A stretch of DNA of 64,000 bases. It comes from Ancylostoma caninum. Its lineage: Eukaryota; Nematoda; Chromadorea; Rhabditida; Ancylostomatidae. Both the position numbers and the translations under genes were made by a program. Below are positions 50,601-59,800 of the stretch, in pieces (position 1 is the first letter of the stretch; the number at the start of each line of letters is the position of its first letter). The notes under the pieces are model-generated. The model made no database searches. It was not told the DNA's origin and worked only from the letters and a program-made list of their open reading frames with translations. The stretch is from assembly GCA_037903475.1 (NCBI GenBank), contig JBAJFG010000297.1:558001-622000 (forward strand), written 5' to 3'.

Positions 50601-53600
50601 TGCGTAATTGATTCGGGTTTTCATTTTGATGCGTGGGGCAAAGCTTTCGTATCTAGGTCAGAATGTTATTTTTACACGTGCATGAATTCCCCTCAGTAAT
50701 CATTTTCCAGTATTGTTGCGGAAAGAACAACTAGACCGTGAGTTGGACCGTGTAGCCTCATCTAGTTTGCCTCTGAGACTGCCGACCACACCACCTCCTA
50801 TCCCTCCTGGACAAAACTTATCATACTGCCCTCTTCCATGCTCATCACTATACACATGTACACAATGCCTTCAAGAACAAAAATGCATGTGGTGTCCCAG
50901 TACAAACAGGTACGATTACAATTCTTGGGTTTTTTTTTTCTGTTCTTGCTGAAAGTGAAGCCTTTGTAGGTGTATAAACATGGAAGCATATGCCTTGTCA
51001 TTTGCATATGGACAATGCCATTCTTGGGTAGCAGGTCATGCTCATGGATTTGCTTTCTCGAAATCTTGCAGAATTGGTTCGTTCTTTTTTTATTTTTCTG
51101 AATGTTTTTTTTTGTGATTCGCCCTCCGTGCAAACGAATCTTACGATACTGAGAGTATTCTGCAGTTTTGAATAGCATCAAAACACGATTTCGTACTTGG
51201 AAATTACTGATGACTGCGACAGTTGGCTAACTGCTAGTGTCTTTTAGTTGTAAGATGGGTGTATCCATTGATCGAGAGCTAATAATTCCGTAGTCTCAGA
51301 CGCAATTCGGGGTTTTTGTGCTTTTCGCTCGATCACAGCAAAGTCGGACATTCCAGTGCGTGGCTTTGACCTGAATTATCCTTTGAAATCTGTTAGCTTT
51401 TTTATACAGTTTTACTGCTAGCAGGAACCTTTGTCATGCATGAGCCATAGGGAAGTCCTCCATACCACGCGAGGGTGTGCTACCAGCCAAGTGAAAATTA
51501 TCTATTCCAACAAAAATAGTGTTGCGTTGTTGGCGTTCAGTGAAGCACGTATCGGTTTTGATTTTTTATTGCCTATGAATTCAGAATATTTTAATTTTTG
51601 AGGCTAAATGGATCTGCTATGAGATATACCTAACTTCCTTCTAAATTCCCTCATTTTCCTTCATTCCATTGTTGGTAGGTGTCAATTTGCATCCCTACAA
51701 CAGCTTCTGCTATCCTTTTGCCAAGAGTTAGTCCTTTTCAGGGACGTTAATGCCATTGTCAGTCAATAAAGTTTTCAGTTTCTCGAGTTCCGAACGTTCT
51801 TACTTTTAGAGTCTTCGAACTGTTCTGCGCACAAAACCTGTGCTGAGTGCCAGCTCTCGCCTGAATGTGGATGGTTAGACGACGGCTCTCATACTGGACT
51901 TGGAAATTGTACGCAGGGGTCAGCACAAGGTCCTTTAAATCCTGGCAAGAACTTCCGTCCAGAGCAGTGGTACTTCATCGATTGTCCAGGTTCGTATGTC
52001 GTTTCCCTAAGCTGTATAGCTCCATTAATGGTTTATATTAGTTTCCTCTTTGCGAGTTTGTCTTCTTCCCAGAATGAAGCTTATACACTTTTTCAAAGCT
52101 CTCTTCTTTCTAGCATGTCAGTGCAATGGTCATTCAATGTGTAACGAAACACGTCATACTCTCGGAGGTATCCAAGAAGTTTGTGGAGAGTGTCAGGACA
52201 ACACTATGGGTAAACACTGCGAACTGTGCGCTCCTGGATATTTTGGAGATCCCCGCAATGGCGACCATTGCAAACGTGTGTACATTTCAGCGTTGTTGCT
52301 AGTTTTGAATCGTGTTAACTCCTTAATTGTTTGTTTTTTTTAGCTTGCCAGTGTAACGGACAAGCAGACACTTGTGATAACTTCACTGGTGCCTGTCACT
52401 GTAGAACTAAAGGCGTAACCGGTAACGAGTGTGATCGTTGTGAGCAAAAATATTATGGCCAGCCCAGGAACGGAACTCCTTGCTATTGTGAGTGTTCTTT
52501 TTCTTTTGTCGGAGTCTTGTGGATAATTATTCATTGGTGCTGGAACTCATATTGCAGATGAGCTTAGCGTTGACTTTATCTTCACATTCAAGCTGAAGAA
52601 TGAGGACAAAGATAAACACGCTACTGAGATCTACCTGTTCAGTATACCACACAAGGTAAATTGTTTTGGTGTTCTTTACGTGGTCACTGATCTACCTCAC
52701 TGCTTCTGAAATGTTCTAGGAATGTGGTATTCCCTGTCAAGTTTTTCTTGACATGTTTCATATTGATCCTTTTTTTGCTTATTTTCTTGTTCCGACATGA
52801 AACTATAGCGTATTACCTCAGTAGAGAAGTCTTAATATCATACATACAGTTTGTATAACAGTAAAAGAGGGCGTCAATATGAAGCGAAGTTGTCCTTGTT
52901 ATACAATTTGTTGCTGAAATGTCTTCCCAGCCGGGCGATAATTTTTTGAAATTATTTTGCAGTTGTGGTTCTTCAACAGCCTTTTGCATGGATTGTTTGT
53001 AGTGTACCTCGAGGTATTATTGCTGTAAAATCTTTCTTGGCTGGCAGCGTTCCTGTCTTAGACCACTTAAAATTGCTTTCTTTGTTGTCTCACTCTTGAG
53101 ACAACCGATGCGAAAGCGTTTTGTTCCTCTTCGAATCTAACTTTCCTTCCGATTTTGTTCCTTGTCGGCTGAACATCCTTCAAATCCGTGTGACAAAAAC
53201 TGGTTTAAACATTCAAAGAAGAGGTTTCTGTTATTCTTGTACAAACCGGTGTTAGGAATGCCTCTTTATTTGAAGCGAAGGCTTTTACAAGTTGGTGGCG
53301 GCTGCTTATTAAGATGAGTTCATTTGATACTGTAACATCGTTGGTTCAATTATTGTGCACAACCTTTTGTGGATGCTTCATTTGCTAATGGTTTTCAGAA
53401 AGACACGGATGTGACGTTTCAAATAAGCTGTGATGGAGGCTCGCAAGCAAATGTAGCGCTAAACATCACTTCATCGTTGTTCGAATCGACTCCCAGGAAA
53501 ATGATGGTGATTGACGTTTTTTTTTTCACAATCCCCTATATATAGTACTTGTTGTATGGATACTACTCATATTGGATTTTCCTATTTTTCCCTGAGGCAC

Positions 53601-56129
53601 CAAGTCTTCACATTTTCAGTGTGCTCCTTAATATTTATTTATTTGTTCTAAAAAATTTCGTGGTTTTTAAGTTCTGATCTGCTTTTTTTCTAGCACAACA
53701 CCACCTGTGATTCGAAGGGGTTCCGTCGGGTCTATGTGGCCTCTGACCCTGATTACGCATATGGAACTGATGCAAACACAACATTCTTTGTGAGTAATTT
53801 CTCTTTCGAAGTGAACTTCTTTAGGATGTTTCTCCGCCAGAAGTCTGTATTTAGGTGCGAGTTTTCAACTTCACAACTCCCATCACAATACAAGTGTCTT
53901 TTGCTCAGTCTCCACCGATCAACTGGGTGCTTTTCTTCGTTATCTTCGCAGCGTAAGTCTTGTTGCTCTACGGCAACTGTTGCTTTCACAAGCTATTCCA
54001 TGTATGTAATTTTCATATTTATAATTTCTAAAATGTGAATGCTGTTCAGTTGCTTCATCGTCTTGCTGGTTGTCGCTGGTCTGTTGTGGATGATTAAACT
54101 TCGCATTGAGGTGTATCGAAGAAACCAGAGGAGAATTGACGAGATCGAACATGTATGTTTTTTCTCCGTGCTTCTACAGAATCAACTTATTTTATATCAG
54201 TTATGAAAAACCACTTCTCTTTCGCTCAATCACTGTTTTCAGATGGCTTCGCGGCCTTTTTCATCAATCAAGCTTGAGCTCACAAATCCACACTGTTTCA
54301 CGGTAAGTCCTTGATAATTTTGATATTATTTTCTATTTCATCTGAATTACGCTACATGTGATCAGGCAATTGTTGTTTTTGCAGTATAGTTTAGTGTTTT
54401 CTATTGTCCTTTCTTTGTGAAAACAATCCAGTAGAACATGTGGTAGATACGGCTGAAACGTTAAGTTGAAGTAAAGTTCTAAAGGACATTCATTCAGCAA
54501 ATTCTAGTTTTGCTCTTGGTCGTTGTATATTCTGCATAAGTTAGTATGTTCTGCACTTTTCCCCCCGAGTATTCGAATCACTGGGCAGAAACTTTTTGAG
54601 TGAATGAAATCTGCTGCGGAAATACTCCGACGCTATTTGTTAATTAGATTTTTGGTTTCTGTTGACGTCAAATACTATTTAGACCGTTTCCTTGCGCGAT
54701 TTAAATTTAGGGGCTGCTCATGCGTGCTTAAGATTATTGGTTAACTCGACATTCATGTTTTGAGGTGTACTTTCATATGGGTCATACAGTTCTAGTCTTA
54801 CCGTAATCTTATCTTCTCTGCTTGTTCAACTTGTATCCTAAAAGACGATGGTTGACCACTTGTACATACTGCCTGTCTTTCTCACCTGCATTTGCGAGTA
54901 TCGCACGATTTCCCGCTTTGTCTTTGTTTCCTCATCAACAAGCTTCTCGACTATCTCCCACGGTTGAACCGAGTACGACGAAGACATATCCTTATTAATG
55001 AGGAGGTGGAATAAAAGGGAACTACAATATAATGAATTTTATTTAACGTATTTTTTGAGACTCTTGAAGCATAGTTTGATGCGCGCGTGTAGAGTGCTGA
55101 TAAGGGGCACCGCAGTCACGCTTTACGATCACTGGTTCGATTGCTTAGTACCAGGTTCGTCAGGGAGGATAACGTTTCTCTCAATGAAACCGATTGAGCA
55201 AAACTTTGTAACACTGTATGTTCTCCCGGAAAGAGGAAGTACTTGAACAACTACGCTCGTATGAGACACTGAGAAAAGAAAGTATCAAATGAATAGACTT
55301 CACAACATGAACATAGCTTGATCCTAACGTATACTGCACATTCAAGCCATCAGTTGCGAGGGGCGACTCAGTGAAACTACATCTCCCTAGAACTAAACTA
55401 GAACTAAAATGATCACAATTCCTCATTATTAGAGCAGGCTCCGATTACTTAGTACTTGATCCGATCATTTCCTAGAATTCTTGACAACTATAGGAAACTC
55501 CAAACGTACGTAGACAAGAGCCGAGATCGCGGTGCGGCTCTCATGGACAGAGACGCAGGCGCACACTATGCTGAGCCCCCGTGACTCTGCCCGAGAGAGC
55601 CGCGCCGCGATCCTGACTCTTGACTGCGTCCGTTTGGAGTTCTCTGTATATAAAGTGATGATCACTTCCTAGTCGAGTACGTAATTCTACACATTTTTAA
55701 TTGTAACTGTGTCTGTTTACCGGTAGCATGAGAAGTCCTATATAAACAATAAACAATAATAAGAAAATTTAAAAAACTTATGGCTTCTGGTAAGAAATTA
55801 ACCACTATTTTCCCAGCAAAGTACTTTTGCTCATCGATCGCTTGCAGGCTGCTGGTCCTGTGCAAGGACCTACTCCTCTGTCTGTTGAACCGTGCAGCAA
55901 TTACAAGTCGGGGATTTTTACTCTAGCAGTTCGCTTACCAACTGGAGGCCGAGCAACTACGCCGAACGGTACTTCTGGACTTGCGGTTGCCTCGGCCCTG
56001 TGCCAGCTTACTCCTGCGCAGTTGGGAGTGCTGCAGGCGCCGGATAACTCGGAAAATCGCAACAATCGCAAAACAACGCTGCGTAGGTATATTCCTTTTC
56101 TTCGTGCAAGGGAAAATGACGCCGGTTAG
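37584..56129 (+). CDS. ATRN: Attractin (C. elegans TAG-53 type), complete gene, 30 exons, 1248 residues
   Basis: Exons: 37584-37697, 39020-39135, 40058-40145, 40242-40357, 40421-40534, 40593-40663, 40732-40845, 44727-44846, 44904-45040, 45573-45692, 45756-45873, 45945-46030, 46246-46343, 46415-46569, 47180-47323, 48524-48707, 49247-49370, 49442-49601, 50711-50899, 51679-51726, 51810-51989, 52114-52275, 52344-52487, 52558-52655, 53399-53506, 53694-53789, 53855-53952, 54050-54152, 54243-54302, 55848-56129. The sum is 3747 nt and phases agree throughout. Domains: signal peptide (1-31), EGF (42-76), CUB (77-182), two EGF (183-244), kelch repeats (245-570), PSI-type cysteine modules (571-865), two laminin EGF (866-967), stalk, transmembrane helix (about 1090-1115), tail. 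This is a type I surface receptor; vertebrate attractin works with the E3 ligase MGRN1, and TAG-53 with PLR-1 in worm neurons, to lower surface receptor levels. The C-type lectin domain of vertebrate attractin is not seen. The 50899-51726 junctions are the least certain part. Confidence 0.95.
40058..40534 (+). other. Attractin CUB domain (three exons)
   Basis: Key CUB features are KCTWVI, ECGWDFVYIYDGD, LAAFCG, SGKALIYFFSD and NGFNISYEF, matching the attractin CUB. The two introns inside (40146-40241, 96 nt; 40358-40420, 63 nt) are multiples of three and free of in-frame stops. Confidence 0.9.
41611..41648 (+). repeat. (CT)n microsatellite
   Basis: About 38 bp of CT dinucleotides in attractin intron 7. 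Confidence 0.95.
44236..44305 (+). repeat. Diverged single copy of the 92-bp tandem unit
   Basis: TGTGGATGCGCAGACGATCA, then GTGCCCAAGACG, corresponds to TGTGGATACGCAGACAGTCA, then GTGCCAAGACG, of the array at 18836-19115. Confidence 0.6.
44316..44528. mobile_element. hAT-like MITE in attractin intron 7
   Basis: The left end CAGTGGCGGAAGGAGGAG and, inverted, the right end CAGTAGCGGACGCAGGGAG. Flanks TCTTCTAT (44308-44315) and TCCCCTAT (44529-44536) agree at six of eight positions, consistent with an old 8-bp duplication. Length 213 bp. Confidence 0.78.
45092..45499. mobile_element. Foldback element family C, in attractin intron
   Basis: The left end is GCCGCTGTACTCCACGTGGG and the right end, inverted, is AGCCGCTATACCCCCGTGG. 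The GC-rich interior has GCGGCAAAAG and CGCCGGCGAC. It fills most of the 532-bp intron 45041-45572. Relatives are at 17771-17981 and 48752-48943. Confidence 0.7.
46640..46775 (+). repeat. Dispersed GACGATAGTTGAG-type repeat in attractin intron
   Basis: TGATGATAGTTGAGCATTTG, then pyrimidine-rich sequence and TTCTGGTGAACCGGAACTC, as in the other copies. Lies in intron 46570-47179. Confidence 0.55.
47469..48112. mobile_element. piggyBac-like MITE in attractin intron
   Basis: Ends CCCATTGACGA and TCGTCAATGGG, flanked by TCAA (47465-47468, one change from TTAA) and TTAA (48113-48116). GC-rich GTGAGCC/GGTTCACC sequence lies inside the right end. Length 644 bp, in intron 47324-48523. Confidence 0.72.
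48752..48943. mobile_element. Foldback element family C, in attractin intron
   Basis: TATACCTCATGAGGAGTACA at the left pairs imperfectly with the inverse of the right end (TGCTATACTCCACTTCGAG). The interior has ATCGCCGTCGCCAGCGAC. Degenerate relative of 17771-17981, in intron 48708-49246. Confidence 0.55.
49682..49914 (+). CDS. Possible alternative terminal exon of attractin
   Basis: After an acceptor-like CCTACAG, exon 18 (ending phase 1 at 49601) could splice into a frame of 77 codons ending in TGA. The peptide has no transmembrane helix or known domain. An AATAAA lies downstream at about 50374. If used, it would give a soluble ectodomain ending after the second PSI module. The main transcript most likely skips it. 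Confidence 0.2.
52114..52487 (+). other. Attractin laminin-type EGF pair
   Basis: Two exons, each starting ACQCNGHS or PCQCNGQA and ending in the laminin-EGF signature (CELCAPGYFGDPRNG and CDRCEQKYYGQPRNG). Confidence 0.92.
53855..54302 (+). other. Attractin transmembrane helix and MASRPF motif
   Basis: WVLFFVIFAACFIVLLVVAG spans the exon 53855/54050 junction and is followed by basic residues (RIEVYRRNQRR). A separate 60-nt exon encodes MASRPFSSIKLEL. The MASRPF juxtamembrane motif is shared by vertebrate attractins and MEGF8 and is needed there for MGRN1-linked function. Confidence 0.9.
54843..54965 (+). repeat. Dispersed GACGATAGTTGAG-type repeat in attractin last intron
   Basis: AGACGATGGTTGACCACTTG followed by pyrimidine-rich sequence with TTTCCCGCTTTG, a diverged copy of the family. 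Confidence 0.5.
55491..55646. mobile_element. TA-flanked foldback MITE family E, copy 2
   Basis: TA at 55489-55490 and 55647-55648. The ends are TAGGAAACTCCAAACGTACG and, inverted, CAGAGAACTCCAAACGGACG. It is 156 bp, identical in length to copy 1 at 21245-21400 but in reverse orientation. It lies in the last attractin intron (54303-55847). Confidence 0.9.
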
Positions 56130-56683
56130 TTCTTTTTGTTTTGTTGTATGCATTTCAAGAGCTCAACTTTTTGCTTGTATCTCATTAATCAAAATCCTGA
56201 ATAACTGACTTATCCTTGCTTGTGTTCTGTATCATTCGAAATCTCTTAAAGAAATGCGGTTGAACTAAAATGAGGGTGTCTGGGCATTGAACGGAAATTA
56301 CGTGATCTTTTAGCTCAAAAAGAGTATATTATTGTGATTTGTTTCATTTATAATAACCACGGTATGTATATGCATTGATGAGAATTTTGTCCGAAGGACA
56401 TTGCAACATTTGTGATATCTGCTAGAACACTCGCTGTAGTGTGTGTCATTGGTAGCATCTCATAGACTTTTATCTGCATAATAGGTTTATATTTCGCTAT
56501 ATTATATCAGTATAATAAGTGCCTCTGTGCTGGGCAGTGAATTCTGGTTCTATTCAAATCACTTCAAACTGCATTTTACGCGTTTTTCCGTGAGATTGCT
56601 CGACGTTGTTGTCTTTCTACAGAAAATTTTGTTTGATGAATATGTGCCTTTACGAGTTCTAGAGTAATGAAGTTCTGCATTTG
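56130..56683. other. Intergenic space between convergent attractin and tetraspanin genes
   Basis: AT-rich 3' untranslated and intergenic sequence of both genes. No clear canonical AATAAA for attractin was identified; an AATAAG occurs near 56514. Confidence 0.5.
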
Positions 56684-56689
56684 TTTATT
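56684..56689 (-). terminator. Polyadenylation signal of the tetraspanin gene
   Basis: AATAAA on the minus strand, 194 nt after the TAA stop at 56884, in a suitable AT-rich context. Confidence 0.6.
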
Positions 56690-56883
56690 TGCACCCTTTA
56701 TGAACAACCTGATGCGAAATAGTACTATACAGAACCGGGCCTACGAAGGCAACAAATCTTCTGCTCGAATAATCGTCAGAACACATCCATGTTAGAGAAA
56801 ATAGGCGATTCTGTGGTTGCGATCGTGCAGAATCGTGCGATGACCTCTTACGCGTGAAACTCGTGGTGAAACCTTTGAGCAAC

Positions 56884-59800
56884 TTAATAGTCGTACTTCT
56901 TGTCTTGCGTACTGATACAACAACAAAGAATCATAGACAGAACCATTCCAAGGAGCTGAAATGGAAGAATCACTTTTTTTTGCTGTCGAGTCACTCTAAG
57001 AACGTGGAAAAGGCGAACTCACTTGAATTGCACCAACAATTACACAAACTGCGATAGCAATGTCCAAGTGGCGGTAAATCGAATCATAAAGGGCGTCTGC
57101 GCATCCCTGTAAAAGAACTGTAGTGCACTTGTGTCAGTGATAATCGAATGAAAGATGAAATGGACTCATTTAAGAGGCAGGCATGAACTGAAGGAGCGTA
57201 AAGTCAATGCCATCTGGGATATGGCACCCACTCAACTTTTATTTTTATTACTGAAGACATGATATGCACACGAATACAGGGTGTCTCAAAATGATTTTTA
57301 CACTGTTTTCACTCTGTGAACACAAACGAAATCGAGAATCAAAATTTTCGAGGTCCTACAGCCTAGGGGTGAAGGTGTCTGAAGTAACCGCTTTGGATTA
57401 ATTCCAGCTGAACGGCCAATTCGAAGTTGATATAGCGGAGGTTTTTTTCTTGGCAGAATATAACTAGAAAACCAAATTTAGACGCTTTTAGCAAGCTTGA
57501 GAGGTGTGCCTAATTCTTCACAGAGGGCTTCCCACTAAAGAGGTACCGATTTGAGAGCAGTTTCACATACTGCTGCACATATTGCACATACATATGGCAG
57601 CCTATGTAAATGGCTGAACCCCCAAGTACGCTTCCCTAGTGGGCCCTACCAAGTACGACTAGCGAGTATCCAACATCTGCAGCATCCTGGTTGGCAACGA
57701 TGGATGAGTTAGGATCATCACAAATGGTACAGAGCATTAACACTAATAATTTCGCTAAACACCGCAAAGTGGAGAAACAACTAGAGCATAAGGAATTCTC
57801 TTTCATTCTTGAAACTCATCTCTATTTTCCTACCACACGATGGAAATCAAATGCGTACCCTTTTCGTCCCTAACTATGTCGTGCAACACTCCCCTTGAAT
57901 CCTCTCAGAACTAGAGGTGAGATTTTTCGGGATAGTTGGACCATATGGTTTCGTTTAGGGGGATCTTAACTGCGGTGTCGCAAAGTGTGAATAGACACAT
58001 ATGCATCGGCTGTGAGCAAAACAAAAAACCCAGGGTTATCAACTTTCATATTATTAACTTTTATTTCTTCAGGTTTCTCTCTTGGAGAAGCTTGCATGGG
58101 CGCATACTAATTTCATGGATGTCTCCGCCGGATTTTGGAAAGTAAATGGGAAATGAAGGGGCACAGCTATTCTTCATTTCCTCACGCAGAGTGCAAGAAC
58201 TGGGTAACTTAATCATGTGCCATAGATCTCATGCCATAGAGGGAGAGCATGGAGCTTCAGAACAAGGCACTAGTCACAGATATACATATTTTATGTGTGA
58301 TAAATTTTAGTTCTCATCTTATGAATCACAACATCTTCACTCCCTCCAGCCTATGACCACTAGAATAGAACTCAAAGATGTAAAAGGAATTTCTTCCAGC
58401 ACATCTACAAATCTCATTACTCGACAAATGAACGACTAACATATGTGTAACCACGTAGCAGTACACCTTCATGTATTCGCAATTCAAACTCATGTTCCTT
58501 TTCACTAAAAACGAATTTCATTTTTTTACTTCTTTTGAGCAGGTGTTATTCGAACTTTTCGGCATGTACCACTGAAATTAATATGATTTTGTCTACGTGA
58601 ATTCTCGCTGAATCATGGCAGAACATATAAAAGTAGTGGCTCCTAACAGTGGGAAATTCCGCAAGCGTTTGAAAAGTCGACTTATTACTTTACTTTGGAA
58701 TTAGGAGTGCGCTAGATCAGTGTGAGGTGAGTACGTTATAACGACAGATAAGAAGTTCACACTTCTTTGAGAAACAAGTATGTAACCAAACAGTAGTAGG
58801 AGACTGTATATTTGAAGCTCACTTACCGTTGGATGCAGAAAATCTGAGTATGTCTCCAGTGGAGCATGGGTGAATGAAACACCGCAGTTTGTTGGGTATG
58901 TCTCCTTACCATGAGCATTACAGCAAGAAGTGGGGACTCGGCCTGAAAAAATTCTACGATAACACTTCAGTTCCTTCCTACCTATTGTTCATTTTTGTTT
59001 ATTTATTCACTACTTATTTATCTACTTATTTATTCATCCATTTATACATTTGTTTGTCTATTTGTTGTTATTACACCAATTGATGCTCCTTCACCAATTC
59101 GCCCTCAACAGGAGCAACACAAGACAAAATATATGAAAAAAAAAACTGATGATGAACGCAAAAAGTCATGTGAATGGATCATGGAATGGATTCCGACTTG
59201 TCCAATAAGACCATGCAAGATTTGTTGTATCAGATGTCCGCAAAAATTGGCCAAAACCAGCTATCATAATTGAATCCAGTCAAAGATATTAGAATTTTTT
59301 TCAAACATCGGCTGTCGCTTCCTTTCCAAAGAATGGGAACAAAGTTTGCACATTTTTTGACAGAATTAATCTCGTGAGCCAAATGTGGCCGAGAAAAAAA
59401 AAGCACAAAGTAGAAACCGGGAATTCAGCCCTGTCTTAGCTCCTTGCTCAATAATGATCTCTTACATCTATTATTTTCGTTATGATGTATAATGATAATT
59501 CATCCAATGTGTAATAATATACAGTCCACCTCGAAAGGATAGACGGATTCCGTCGTGACTGTACATAGAAAGCGGTGGGACCTAAACGGTGAATGCGGAG
59601 AGAGCATGCTCCGAATGAGAGGGTGCAGCAGGTCCCGCAGCGATTCTGCGGCCGCAACGCTCTGGAACCGCACGCGCAATCTGTCTATCCTTTCGATAAG
59701 AACTGTATTTCGCTAAGATTTCCAGCTTATTTATGTTGGGAAGGTTACGGGTTACATCATCATCTTATCTCTTTCTGATGATTTTTTGTCTTATTTTTCT

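Larger units (their letters stand above)
48524..51989 (+). other. Attractin PSI-type cysteine modules
   Basis: Cysteine modules with the CxxC...GCGWCP pattern: CDEQNDCMSC with GCGWCP (exon 49247), CRSCKLLAHCNW (49442), CTQCLQEQKCMWCPS (50711) and CAECQLSPECGW (51810). In vertebrates a C-type lectin domain sits between the second and third; here a proline-rich linker replaces it. Confidence 0.85.

Noticed and set aside
55085..55215. tRNA-like TGGTTCGATTGC motif
   Set aside because: A B-box-like string is present, but no cloverleaf with acceptor and anticodon stems could be drawn. At most a tRNA-derived remnant.
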